DNA of 64,000 nt from contig CAYPZT010000001.1 of the NCBI GenBank assembly GCA_964415435.1, positions 1 through 64,000 of the forward strand, read 5' to 3'. Shown here in pieces: positions 39,583-48,092 of this stretch. Made by a program: the position numbers and the translations under genes. Under the pieces are notes generated by a model. The model saw only the letters and a list, made by a program, of their open reading frames with translations, had not been told where the DNA came from and ran no database searches. This stretch comes from CAYPZT01 sp964415435. GTDB lineage: Bacteria > Patescibacteriota > Microgenomatia > UBA1406 > GWC2-37-13. Position 1 is the stretch's first letter, and the number at the start of each line of letters is the position of its first letter.

Positions 39583-40055
39583 TTTTTTGTTAATTCTAAA
39601 AAGGTAAACTCATAACTTCCTTCCTTATGTTTTTGTTCTAAAACTACATGTTTAAACTCTGAGTAATCAGGAAAAAAAGTATCTGCTTCATACTGGCCCT
39701 CTACGATTGTCAAATATAGTTTATCAGCTTTTTTAATGGCGGTTTCATATATTTGCCCGCCGCCTATTACAAAAACCTCATCGCTCCCCAGCTTATTTGC
39801 CTCGTCAATTGCCTCATCAAGAGAATGGACAACGATACATCTATCTGCGCGAAACGTACTATCGCGCGTGACAATAATATTAGTCCTTCCCGGTAAAGGA
39901 CGGCCTATTGATTCATACGTCTTTCTTCCCATAATGACCGGATGACCAGAAGTCAATTCCTTAAAATGTTTCATGTCGCGCTTTATATGCCACAGTAGCT
40001 TATTGTCTTTACCAAGGGCCCTCTTTTTTGTTATAGCAGCAATGATGCTTAGCAT
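39579..40055 (-). CDS. folA: Dihydrofolate reductase
   Basis: A 158-aa enzyme that regenerates tetrahydrofolate after thymidylate synthesis. Blocks seen are IIAAITKKRALGKDNKLLWHI, the catalytic acidic position in KRDMKHFKELT, PVIMGRKTYESIG, RTNIIVTRD and VIGGGQIYETAI. It lies 3 nt after thyA and overlaps the Nmad1 gene, so the three are co-translated. DHFR with ThyA is the classic pair. Confidence 0.96.
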   Translation of the reverse strand: MLSIIAAITKKRALGKDNKLLWHIKRDMKHFKELTSGHPVIMGRKTYESIGRPLPGRTNIIVTRDSTFRADRCIVVHSLDEAIDEANKLGSDEVFVIGGGQIYETAIKKADKLYLTIVEGQYEADTFFPDYSEFKHVVLEQKHKEGSYEFTFLELTKK

Positions 40056-40058
40056 TGG

Positions 40059-40973
40059 TTAGACAGCAACCGGAGCTTTAATTGGTGGATGTGGATCGTA
40101 TCCGACAACTTTGAAATCCTCAAACACAAAATCATCGATGTTTCTTACCCTGGGGTTTATCTCCATTTTAGGAAAATTTCGGGGCTTTCTTCGTAGCTGC
40201 TCCTTAACTTGCTTTATGTGATTACTATAAATGTGCGTGTCTCCAAAGGTGTGAATGAATTCTCCCGGCTTAAGACCTGTAACCTGTGCAAACATCATGG
40301 TCAAAAGTCCGTATGAGGCGATATTAAATGGCACTCCTAAAAATAAGTCTGCACTTCTCTGGTACAGATGGCACGAAAGTTTCCCGTCGTTGACATAAAA
40401 CTGAAAGAACGAATGGCATGGTGGCAACGCCATCTGCTCAATATAGGCAACGTTCCACGCACTTATAATAAGTCGTCTGTCGTACGGCTTTTCTTTTATT
40501 CTTTTTATGATCATTGCGACTTGGTCGATCTCTTTCCCTTCAGGAGTTTTCCACTTTCTCCACTGTACTCCATATACGGGGCCCAGATCGCCATATGTTT
40601 TTGCAAACTTGCTGTCTGCCTTGATCTTTTCCACAAATTTTTCCTGCGTCAGCGGTTTCTTCCGCTTCTTCTTCATTGCCTCGGTATATTTCTGGTAAGG
40701 CCAGTCGTCCCATATGTGGACATCACGGTCCACGAGGTATTTTATATTCCTGTCTCCCTTTAAAAACCACAATAACTCATGAATGATTGCGCGCATGTAC
40801 ACCTTTTTTGTCGTTAGAAGAGGGAATCCTTTCTGAAGGTCAAAACGGATCTGTCTGCCGAAGACGCTTTTTGTACCTGTTTTAGTCCGGTCGTCTTTGA
40901 ATTTACCGTTTTTCAAAACATCTCGGAGAAGATCGAGATACTGATACTCGTCAGATTTTGTTTTTCGTGCCAT
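40059..40973 (-). CDS. thyA: Thymidylate synthase
   Basis: A 304-aa enzyme that methylates dUMP to dTMP using methylenetetrahydrofolate. It contains [31 protein letters not shown], the catalytic Cys in [28 protein letters not shown] and [15 protein letters not shown] Lys-rich insert ([17 protein letters not shown]) lengthens it compared with E. coli ThyA, as in Lactobacillus-type enzymes. It is the second gene of the dut operon. Confidence 0.97.
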   Translation of the reverse strand: MARKTKSDEYQYLDLLRDVLKNGKFKDDRTKTGTKSVFGRQIRFDLQKGFPLLTTKKVYMRAIIHELLWFLKGDRNIKYLVDRDVHIWDDWPYQKYTEAMKKKRKKPLTQEKFVEKIKADSKFAKTYGDLGPVYGVQWRKWKTPEGKEIDQVAMIIKRIKEKPYDRRLIISAWNVAYIEQMALPPCHSFFQFYVNDGKLSCHLYQRSADLFLGVPFNIASYGLLTMMFAQVTGLKPGEFIHTFGDTHIYSNHIKQVKEQLRRKPRNFPKMEINPRVRNIDDFVFEDFKVVGYDPHPPIKAPVAV

Positions 40974-40993
40974 ATGTATAATTGTACTCCAAA

Positions 40994-41425
40994 TTAACCC
41001 GTTGATCCAAATCCACCACGCGACTTTGTCTTCATTTTTTTTACCTTTTTGAATGTTACGACTTTGCCTATTTTCACAAACATTGCCTGCGCAATGCGTT
41101 CTCCCTTTTTGACAACAACATTTTTTTTAGTGAAGTTTAAAACCTGAAGTCCTACTTCATCCTTGTCTCCAGAATAATCCTGATCGATTACTCCGATTCC
41201 GTTTGCAATCATAAGTCCTTTCTTAAGAGGTAGCGAACTGCGGGATGCCAAAAGAAGCATATATCCTTTAGGAATTTTCACAACAATATTTAAAGGAACA
41301 ATTGTTGGAGTAAGCGGTTTAACTGTTACATCGGTACGGGCATATAGATCGAATGCTACAGAACCGGATGTTTGATAGACAGGTGTAGGAAGTGATTCAT
41401 CGATGAGTCGTATGGTGATATTCAT
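40994..41425 (-). CDS. dut: dUTP diphosphatase
   Basis: A 143-aa trimeric dUTPase that gives dUMP for ThyA. Motifs in order: [13 protein letters not shown] (motif 1), [28 protein letters not shown] (motifs 2-3), [24 protein letters not shown] (motif 4) and the C-terminal [10 protein letters not shown] (motif 5). It is the first gene of the operon dut-thyA-folA-Nmad1, driven from a palindromic -10 at 41433-41442. Confidence 0.95.
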   Translation of the reverse strand: MNITIRLIDESLPTPVYQTSGSVAFDLYARTDVTVKPLTPTIVPLNIVVKIPKGYMLLLASRSSLPLKKGLMIANGIGVIDQDYSGDKDEVGLQVLNFTKKNVVVKKGERIAQAMFVKIGKVVTFKKVKKMKTKSRGGFGSTG

Positions 41426-41432
41426 CGGGGGA

Positions 41433-41442
41433 CATTATAATG
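41433..41442. promoter_or_regulatory. Palindromic -10 shared by dut and the GT-C gene
   Basis: CATTATAATG is a perfect 10-bp palindrome, giving TATAAT on both strands (plus 41436-41441, minus 41434-41439). The dut ATG is 8 nt beyond on the minus strand. Confidence 0.6.
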
Positions 41443-41445
41443 ACA

Positions 41446-42624
41446 ATGTATTTAAGAAGTCAATATGGAAATATGGCGATTTTGATTGCTGGACTACTGC
41501 TCATACTATTTTTTATTTTCGTCTCTATTCAGGGAACAGCTCTGTCTGTCAAAAAAAGTGTCGTACTGGGTTTTATACTCCGTATTTTTTTTGTCGGCAT
41601 ATCGATAGGAATCATTAACTATGATCTTCAGTCATATCAAATTATTGGTGCTGTTACCCGAGACGGCATTCCTATCTATCCCGAACTTGCTCTTTTTCGC
41701 TATCCGTATGTGCCATTTTTTCTTTATCTTCAAACTCTTGCTACTTTTGTAAAACCGTACGACATTATTTTTATAAAACTTGTCATCGTTCTTTTCGATA
41801 CGGCAATTATTTACCTTTTACATCTTCTTACTAAAAAGAAACAGGTACCTTTGCTTTATGCTATAAATCCGATAAGTATTTTTATCTCTTCTATCCATGG
41901 TCAGTTTGATGCGATTCCATTATTTTTCCTTATAACCGCAATCTATGCATTTCAAAAAAACAGGATTGTGTGGAGTGGACTGTTATATTCCCTCGCTGTA
42001 GCTCTCAAGACATGGCCAATCTTTTTTATCTTTCTTTTTATCAAGTCTTTATCATTGAAAAATAGATTTTTATTTCTCGCACTCACCATATCGGTCCCCC
42101 TTCTAGCAGTCTGCATCTATAGCGGAATCTTTAAAACACCTTTAAATATGATCATAACCACCATTCGGACATATCAGCCTGTGTTTGGGGTCTACGGAGT
42201 AGGGCTCGTACTTAAAAATGTGTTTGGCCGGGAAGATCTTTATTTCGTAGGAATTGCAGAGAAACTTTTTCTGTTAAGTTTGTTTGGGCTATCATTTTTT
42301 ACCCGAAAAAAAACGCTTCCTGAGGAGCTTCTGTTTCTACTCCTGTTTCTGCTTTCCTTTACCCCAGTTTTTGGCATTCAATGGTTTATGTGGGTTGTTC
42401 CTTTCATTCTGATCGTCAATCCCAGAGGAACAGTTGCCTTATTAGGCATTGCCTCTCTCTTTTTACTTGTGACTTATGCGGGTTGGGGAAGATTTGAGGA
42501 CAGCCTTGCAATACATCTGGCGGGGATAGCGGCATGGATTGCTAGTATATACGTCTTTATTCGTTACACTTCACCCATATCCGTGAGTTCAAACGTTCCG
42601 TCTTCGGCGAAATCTACCAAGTAG
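41446..42624 (+). CDS. GT-C type membrane glycosyltransferase-like protein
   Basis: A roughly 392-aa polytopic protein with about ten helices. Features recalling mannosyltransferases of the GT-C/PIG-M type are an acidic residue in loop 1 (IINYDLQSYQIIG), FRYPYVPFFLY, NPISIFISSIHGQFDAIPLFF and FGIQWFMWVVPFI. The start is uncertain: ATG 41440 overlaps the -10, ATG 41446 fits a leaderless message, and ATG 41473 is also possible. The 3' end overlaps the convergent gene by 61 bp. Confidence 0.72.
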   Translation: MYLRSQYGNMAILIAGLLLILFFIFVSIQGTALSVKKSVVLGFILRIFFVGISIGIINYDLQSYQIIGAVTRDGIPIYPELALFRYPYVPFFLYLQTLATFVKPYDIIFIKLVIVLFDTAIIYLLHLLTKKKQVPLLYAINPISIFISSIHGQFDAIPLFFLITAIYAFQKNRIVWSGLLYSLAVALKTWPIFFIFLFIKSLSLKNRFLFLALTISVPLLAVCIYSGIFKTPLNMIITTIRTYQPVFGVYGVGLVLKNVFGREDLYFVGIAEKLFLLSLFGLSFFTRKKTLPEELLFLLLFLLSFTPVFGIQWFMWVVPFILIVNPRGTVALLGIASLFLLVTYAGWGRFEDSLAIHLAGIAAWIASIYVFIRYTSPISVSSNVPSSAKSTK

Positions 42625-43349
42625 ATAGGTAATCCTTTTGCCAATCGTTTTGCCGTTTCAAGAAGATGGTTCTCCGTCATCTCTGATATAACTTCATAGA
42701 GATATTCTGCATCAAGCCCGTTGAAGAGTTTGACCGCGCCTTTTTCAAGAAGTTTTTTTGCGAGCTCTTTGTGCCGGTCGTTTACAAGTGTTGCATGGAA
42801 AACAAATGTTTCGACTTCTTGTGTTCCTTTTTCTGTTTCTAGGAAATATCTCGGCTTAACACTATACCCGTCTCCTTTTATCTGAAGGACCGCGCCTTCG
42901 ATATGCTCACCCTGAAGAGCTATTTCCTGTGCACCGCTTTTTTTTGCCTCTTCCGCAATCTCAGCCAAAGTAAACACGTCTTCCTTTGTAAGTTTGTACG
43001 GGGCCGGATCTGTTTTTATCTGTTTCAGGTGCCCACAGCCGGAAGCGACAACATTTGGATCTCCGTGCGAATCGGTGTGCATCTGAAAATTCTTTATGCC
43101 GCCCACCAGTTCAGCTAAAATCTCATACGTTTTCTTCATGTCAACCTCAAACCCGTATGCGTTTCCGGTTGCCTTGAGAAGTGCAATTTCGCCAAGATCT
43201 GCACCGGCAATGGCCAGGGGAGCCAATGCGCGTGAGTCTTCGTAACGACCATCAATGCAACGGCTTATAAACTTGCTTTCGTTGACTTTAAATTTGTTTG
43301 CCTGAACAATTTCGTAGATCTGTTCTTTATCAAGAATTATTTTTGTCAT
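42564..43349 (-). CDS. Protein with carbonic-anhydrase-like metal motifs
   Basis: A 261-aa soluble protein. It carries CIDGR (Cys31-x-Asp33-x-Arg35), the CXDXR signature of beta-carbonic anhydrases, then MHTDSHGD (His91, His95) and SGCGHLKQ (Cys105, His107). A Cys-His-Cys metal site with His and Cys ten residues apart recalls the cadmium/zeta class. The C-terminal half is helical with no known motif. Activity is unproven. A minus-strand TATAAT ends 7 nt before the ATG. Confidence 0.6.
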   Translation of the reverse strand: MTKIILDKEQIYEIVQANKFKVNESKFISRCIDGRYEDSRALAPLAIAGADLGEIALLKATGNAYGFEVDMKKTYEILAELVGGIKNFQMHTDSHGDPNVVASGCGHLKQIKTDPAPYKLTKEDVFTLAEIAEEAKKSGAQEIALQGEHIEGAVLQIKGDGYSVKPRYFLETEKGTQEVETFVFHATLVNDRHKELAKKLLEKGAVKLFNGLDAEYLYEVISEMTENHLLETAKRLAKGLPIYLVDFAEDGTFELTDMGEV

Positions 43350-43410
43350 GAAAGTTATTATACAAAAGTAGTGTAGATTCCAGGAGGTTATGATGTAATG
43401 TTTATAAAGC

Positions 43411-43460
43411 GAAAAAGATGTCGCTGAGGTACCCTGCGCGGTACGAACTTTGCGACATCT
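43411..43460 (-). terminator. Long hairpin at the cassette gene's 3' end
   Basis: AGATGTCGC (43416-43424) and GCGACATCT (43452-43460) form a perfect 9-bp stem with an inner GTACC/GGTAC stem. On the minus strand the stem is followed by TTTTT, so it can end transcription of the membrane protein gene. Confidence 0.65.
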
Positions 43461-43475
43461 CCTTTCGCCTAGAAT

Positions 43476-44159
43476 CTACGAGTGGTCGAGACGACCGGCA
43501 GAAACTGCGTTCGGAACATTCAGTCGCGGATGAGGGTTGTCAACCGATCGAATACTGGGAATCGTAAATCGTCTCACGATGAACAAGCTCATTGTGTTGA
43601 GAACAACAAACCATGGCAGACTGCAGGCAAAACACACGACTGTCTCCACGTCACGGATCTTGACCAACCAACTGAAGAAAGTAATCTTCTGAAGCCAGTA
43701 GGTCCAGAACAACAACCCGGAGGCGGTAATCCATCCACATCCTTGTAGATGTGAGCGGACGCTGATATTGTGACGGAATGTCTCTCTGTATATAAGCAGG
43801 TAGACGAAAAACAAAAGTGTAGTGAGCATACTCAACAAAAATCGGAGTGTAGCCGCCGCAAATGCCAGTGTGGCAAGAATAGGAAGTCCCAAGGTCTCAA
43901 AAAGAAGACCTAAGACAAAGTATTCGAACCCAAAGGAAAAGCTTGCGCTACCGCCGAAAATGACGAGTTTCTTCCATACCCGCCCATCGCCACAGCCGAT
44001 GACGTGATCCGATGCCGATGCCTCAAAACTTACGTGCCTTGTGCGAAACAGCCAAAGTATGATGGGCACAAAACCGATTACTGCAAGCAGTACGGTTAAC
44101 TCTGGATTCTTACCCAGACTGCCCAAAAATTGACGAAGCACTTGTTCTAAAAGGTACAT
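43476..44159 (-). CDS. Membrane protein inside the inverted-repeat cassette
   Basis: A 227-aa integral membrane protein with about five helices (LTVLLAVIGFVPIILWLF, LVIFGGSASFSFGFEYFVLGLLF, LRFLLSMLTTLLFFVYLLIY, TASGLLFWTYWLQ and FACSLPWFVVLNTMSLFIV). The general layout resembles small GtrA-like flippases, but no motif is decisive. It has a clear Shine-Dalgarno, AAGGAG (44167-44172), 7 nt before the ATG, unlike its leaderless neighbours, which is consistent with a different origin. Confidence 0.65.
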   Translation of the reverse strand: MYLLEQVLRQFLGSLGKNPELTVLLAVIGFVPIILWLFRTRHVSFEASASDHVIGCGDGRVWKKLVIFGGSASFSFGFEYFVLGLLFETLGLPILATLAFAAATLRFLLSMLTTLLFFVYLLIYRETFRHNISVRSHLQGCGWITASGLLFWTYWLQKITFFSWLVKIRDVETVVCFACSLPWFVVLNTMSLFIVRRFTIPSIRSVDNPHPRLNVPNAVSAGRLDHS

Positions 44160-44420
44160 GTATTAACTCCTTATGTGATTTACTCTGCGCAGGGTACCTC
44201 CATCAATGGTCCAATAAAAAGACTGGATGACTGATGACGATACCCTACCAGAGGTAGGTCATTGGAGTTACATCATAACTCTCCTGGATGTCAAGGTGCC
44301 TGGACTGCCTCCTAACACAGGCTAATAGTGTTTTTAGGCCGTCAAAACAGGCTCAAATTATACTCAATTGTCCCATAATATTCAACGAGGTGCTTTAGGC
44401 AAGAAGAAGATTTGAAGATA

Positions 44421-44531
44421 CTATACACCGATAGAGATCGCGGACTTGTGCGTATCTGTCCTATGCTCCAGGGTAATCATGAGGTAGCCGACCAAAAAAC
44501 AAAGCGTTGCACCTATAAAATAGATCTCCAT
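44421..44531 (-). pseudogene. Truncated N-terminus of an NhaD/ArsB-like antiporter
   Basis: A 36-aa ORF: MEIYFIGATLCFLVGYLMIT, then LEHRTDTHKSAISIGV. The helix followed by L-E-H and a K-S/A-A-I segment matches the start of NhaD/ArsB-type ion transporters (VGYLxIxLEHxxxxxKAAxSLL), which run to over 400 residues. Here a stop follows at once. A minus-strand TATAAT (44541-44546) ends 9 nt before the ATG, so the promoter survives. It may also be an independent small peptide gene. Confidence 0.4.
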
Positions 44532-44578
44532 AAAGAAGCGATTATAGCAAAAAGCCGTTGCTTTGTTACAATGTAATC

Positions 44579-45583
44579 ATGTCCGACACGTATATATTCG
44601 ACCCGCTTGCCACCGATGAAAAAAGCCGCATTCGAGGTATAGGAAGATACATGCAGATTATGAGGGAAAATCTAAAAGATGGGTTTAGATTTACACCAAG
44701 CCTTAAGGATATCCCTTATGATTCTACATTTGTTAACCCTTTCATTAATTTTCTTACTCCTCCCCTTATTCAAAAACGTGTTGCACGCAAACAGGTCGCA
44801 GTTATCCATGATCTCATACCCCTCAAGTATCCTGATCACTTCCCCACCGGCATCAGGGGAAAGTTCGACATCTTTTTGAACAAACACGCGCTTAAAAATT
44901 ACGACATGATCGTGACGAATTCCGAAACAACCAAAAAAGACGTTGTTGAGATGCTGCAAATCAATGATAAACAGGTAAAGGCAATCTATCCTGTACTACA
45001 AAAAACATTTACAGCTGCCGCGCCGGAAACCATTCCCGGCGACCTTCCCACGAAGTATTGTATTTATGTAGGAGACGCTACCTGGAATAAAAACCTAGTA
45101 ACACTCGCGAAGGCAATAAAGGAAATTAACGTTACATGTATATTCGTCGGAAAAGTGTTTGGAGAGAAAAACGTAGATCATCCCTGGCAACAGGAGCTGA
45201 AAGATTTTCTTAGTCAAACTGCCGGTGACAAACGGTTTATTTTCAAAGGATATGTATCCGATAGTATGCTAGTTACATTATATGAACAGGCTGTAGTAAA
45301 TATATTGTCATCACGGGATGAAGGATTTGGGTTTTCTTACTTAGAGGCCGCCTCTCAAGGCACCCCATCTGTGCTTGCCGACATACCAACTTTCAGGGAA
45401 GTCTCCGACGGAAAAGGAGCACTTTTTGCTCCGGTAAATGATGTTTCAGGCTTTTCTAACGCGATAGGCGAATTTTATTTTAGAAAGGGCCTGCGTGATG
45501 AATTTGGTTCTAAGGCTTTCCAACGGTCTAAATATTTCAAACCGGCTACATTTTCTGCTGAGTGGAAAATTGTATCAGAATAA
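44579..45583 (+). CDS. GT4-family glycosyltransferase
   Basis: A 334-aa GT-B enzyme. The N-terminal half has GIGRYMQIMRENLKDG and VAVIHDLIPLKYPDHF with SETTKKDVVEML; the C-terminal half has YCIYVGDATWNKNLVTLAKA, RFIFKGYVSD and the donor-binding EX7E segment in SRDEGFGFSYLEAASQGTP. The sugar and acceptor are unknown, probably envelope glycans. The ATG at 44579 lies 6 nt after TACAAT (44567-44572); the longer start overlaps that box. Confidence 0.9.
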   Translation: MSDTYIFDPLATDEKSRIRGIGRYMQIMRENLKDGFRFTPSLKDIPYDSTFVNPFINFLTPPLIQKRVARKQVAVIHDLIPLKYPDHFPTGIRGKFDIFLNKHALKNYDMIVTNSETTKKDVVEMLQINDKQVKAIYPVLQKTFTAAAPETIPGDLPTKYCIYVGDATWNKNLVTLAKAIKEINVTCIFVGKVFGEKNVDHPWQQELKDFLSQTAGDKRFIFKGYVSDSMLVTLYEQAVVNILSSRDEGFGFSYLEAASQGTPSVLADIPTFREVSDGKGALFAPVNDVSGFSNAIGEFYFRKGLRDEFGSKAFQRSKYFKPATFSAEWKIVSE

Positions 45584-45641
45584 CGACAATAATACATATC
45601 TCTTGACACCTCTTCTGAACTGATCTATTCTCATACTAACT

Positions 45642-47060
45642 ATGGCAGGACGAAAACATGAAAAAATGAGTAGTTTTCTCCTTCGGATGTCCTTTATCGT
45701 TCTTTTAAGTGTGATCGCTATTGGAGGTCTCATTTTCGCTTTTACCTATGGACCTCTTACTCCTAATAAATCCCGGGCATCGAACGCCGATCTCATAAAA
45801 GTAGATCCTCAAACAGGTGAATACTATGATATGCAGATCACGTCATATATCGAAACTTCTACCATTCCGCAGGGCGGACTTCTTTATAAAGCGAAAACGC
45901 GCTTCGAACTGGGAGGTGAGCGGGTTCTCGGGTACCGACAACTCTATGGTTTTCTTCAGGAGGAAAAAGGATATCTCGACAGGCCGTATATAACATTTGA
46001 ATACCAAGGCGCAAGTTATCCACAGTTTAAATCGCAGGATGCGAATCTTTCATATGCCCAGTGTATCGATCTCCATTCATCAACGACTCCAACTCAGGAG
46101 AATTACGTCGCAACGTTTTGCTATAGAAATACAGAAATTTCACCAGGGTCGACTACTCGCATCTACTCACCAGCGGCAAATCCGTTCGTGGAAACCAATT
46201 ACGTAGGAAAAAAACAGACGATGGCACAAATTCTTACTACTGCATTTAATAAATACCAAAACCCTGCTCCCTACACTGGACTGCCGGTCAGAAGAACACG
46301 CGTACATTACTTTACTATTGATCCTTTGAACTCCACACCCACTGACTTCAAAGATGCAACATACATCATGCAGGGACTAACTCACGATCTGAATAACGAA
46401 CAATATGATTTACTCTGTACTATCGGCACCGATTATCCTAAGAAATATCTGAAACAGTCCTTTGTCGTAAATCCTTTCCAAGGCGGCAGTAAGGAAGAAA
46501 TAACAGAGCGTGGCCCAGGAGGATGTAGCTTCAGCTATGCATACAGTTCTTTTAAGCCGTTTTTTATAAGTCTTGATATGGAGGGCGGTGTCCCGCTTCC
46601 AAAACCCAGCCCGACTGCCACAGGACCAGTTCCAACCATATTGGTTTCAGAACCTCCGAAAAAACCAACTCCCTATCCAACAAAAGCCACCCCGCCACCA
46701 ACAAAATTACCGACACGAGGCCCAACCTCCGGACCATTGCCTGTTGCTCCAGCGATATCCAACACAACTCTCCCAACCGCAGTCCAGGGACGTAAATACT
46801 CAACCACCATAACTGCCACGGATACGAATCTAGATGAAAAAATTAGCGTTAAGATCGCTGGTCTTCCCGCCGGTATCTCGCAGGGTTCATGTGTAACGGG
46901 CAAATCTTACAATCAGATTTCCACTACCTGCCAGATTAGCGGAACAACGAGCAAGGCAGGTTCGGTAAAAATTACCGTCACCGCAACAGACTCAAGAGGA
47001 TTGAGTACAAGCAAAGCGCTTATTCTTCCTATCAAATCAATAAGAAATATCTCTTTCTGA
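45642..47060 (+). CDS. Surface protein with Pro/Thr linker and Ig-like C-terminus
   Basis: A 472-aa extracytoplasmic protein: N-terminal anchor (SFIVLLSVIAIGGLIFAFTYG), a beta-rich domain of about 290 residues, a Pro/Thr linker (TPYPTKATPPPTKLPTRGP, near 345-365) and one C-terminal Ig-like domain of the putative-Ig (He_PIG) type. That domain runs from TTLPTAVQGRKYSTTITATD through GLPAGISQGSC to SVKITVTATDSRGLST. Promoter: TTGACA (45603-45608), 17 bp, TATTCT (45626-45631). Function is probably structural or adhesive. Confidence 0.8.
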   Translation: MAGRKHEKMSSFLLRMSFIVLLSVIAIGGLIFAFTYGPLTPNKSRASNADLIKVDPQTGEYYDMQITSYIETSTIPQGGLLYKAKTRFELGGERVLGYRQLYGFLQEEKGYLDRPYITFEYQGASYPQFKSQDANLSYAQCIDLHSSTTPTQENYVATFCYRNTEISPGSTTRIYSPAANPFVETNYVGKKQTMAQILTTAFNKYQNPAPYTGLPVRRTRVHYFTIDPLNSTPTDFKDATYIMQGLTHDLNNEQYDLLCTIGTDYPKKYLKQSFVVNPFQGGSKEEITERGPGGCSFSYAYSSFKPFFISLDMEGGVPLPKPSPTATGPVPTILVSEPPKKPTPYPTKATPPPTKLPTRGPTSGPLPVAPAISNTTLPTAVQGRKYSTTITATDTNLDEKISVKIAGLPAGISQGSCVTGKSYNQISTTCQISGTTSKAGSVKITVTATDSRGLSTSKALILPIKSIRNISF

Positions 47061-47081
47061 ACTGTGCTATCCTAACAGTAC

Positions 47082-47276
47082 ATGGATCTTTTCATCTACT
47101 GCATTTTTTCTTTGTTTTACGTCATGGTGATCCACATGGCAATTGCAGTCCGTAAAGAATTCAACTTGTTTCTGATGACGGGAATATTTGTCTTGTGCGG
47201 AGCGGTCGGCTGGTATCTGCAAAGCTATGAAGTGGGATTTGCTGGAGCGATTATTTTAAGTCTTATCTTCTGGTAA
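47082..47276 (+). CDS. Small membrane protein (64 aa)
   Basis: A 64-aa protein with two helices (LFIYCIFSLFYVMVIHMAIAV and FLMTGIFVLCGAVGWYL) and a third hydrophobic end (FAGAIILSLIFW). The start follows TATCCT (47068-47073) after 8 nt. Its last 21 bp overlap the convergent tatD-like gene. Family unknown. Confidence 0.6.
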   Translation: MDLFIYCIFSLFYVMVIHMAIAVRKEFNLFLMTGIFVLCGAVGWYLQSYEVGFAGAIILSLIFW

Positions 47277-48092
47277 CCCGAAAAGTCTTTTTGAATTGCG
47301 TGTCGTTATCTTGGCAAGCTCTTCCGTTTTTATCCCGATAATCCCCGCAATGTACTCTATGATGAGAGGGATATTCTCAGGCCTGTTCGGGTATTTTTTT
47401 TCCGTACGCAAAGGCTCCGGTAAAAGAAACGGTGAATCTGTTTCAACAACCAGCATCTCTAGCGGAATACTTTTTATAAACTCTTGCTTGTCTCTTCTGT
47501 AAGTAATATCTCCATCCACACCTATATACATCTCGTGCTTTTTTGCAAAGTCAAGAAGCTCCATGTCAGGCTCACAGCAGTGAAAGACAGATCTGCCTTT
47601 GAGCGTCGCATCCCATCTGCTATCAAGCGCGTTCAAGAGAACATCTTTCGCTTCTCTATTATGAACAATGAGCGATTTGTTATGCTGCACCGCAAGTTCT
47701 ACCTGTTTGGTAAAAATATCTCTTTGAAGAGAAATGAACCTTTCATCAACTGCATAATTCGTATACTTTGTCTGCTCGTACACATGCCTGTCCATCCCCA
47801 CCTCACCCACCGCCAACACCTTTGGATGCTGAAGTAGGCTTTCGATGTCTTTTAATTCCTGTTTCTGTTTTTCTTCCTGCTGAGTAAGATCATATACATG
47901 ATGAGGGTGGATACCCACAGCTGCAAATAGTCCTTCGTACTCCTGACTGATCTCAACTGCACGTCTTGAGCTGGTAACGTCGGTACCGGGAATGAGGACC
48001 AATGATACTCCCGATTTCTTTGCTGTTTCTATAACTTCGGGAAGCGTCTTCTTGAATGATTTAAAGTTTAGATGACAGTGGGTATCAAACAT
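47256..48092 (-). CDS. TatD-family metal-dependent DNase
   Basis: A 278-aa TIM-barrel hydrolase of the TatD family. Metal ligands are visible: HCH in MFDTHCHLNF, Glu in AVGEVGMDRH, His in SLIVHNREAK, His in FHCCEPD, and Asp in LVVETDSPFLLPEP. These enzymes have 3'-5' DNA or RNA exonuclease and possibly D-tyrosyl-tRNA-linked activity; the role here is repair or turnover by family. The palindrome ATAGTTAACTAT (48091-48102) covers its start and contains a -10-like TATAGT. Confidence 0.93.
   Translation of the reverse strand: MFDTHCHLNFKSFKKTLPEVIETAKKSGVSLVLIPGTDVTSSRRAVEISQEYEGLFAAVGIHPHHVYDLTQQEEKQKQELKDIESLLQHPKVLAVGEVGMDRHVYEQTKYTNYAVDERFISLQRDIFTKQVELAVQHNKSLIVHNREAKDVLLNALDSRWDATLKGRSVFHCCEPDMELLDFAKKHEMYIGVDGDITYRRDKQEFIKSIPLEMLVVETDSPFLLPEPLRTEKKYPNRPENIPLIIEYIAGIIGIKTEELAKITTRNSKRLFGLPEDKT

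Larger units (their letters stand above)
43380..44287. mobile_element. Cassette bounded by imperfect inverted repeats
   Basis: The left end, 43380-43398, is CCAGGAGGTTATGATGTAA. The right end, 44268-44287, read on the minus strand, is CCAGGAGAGTTATGATGTAA, differing by one base. Inside each end lies a perfect 14-bp inverted copy: GAGGTACCCTGCGC (43426-43439) and GCGCAGGGTACCTC (44187-44200). The single gene between them encodes a membrane protein, not a transposase. No clear target-site duplication is visible. A non-autonomous mobile unit is one reading. Confidence 0.5.
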
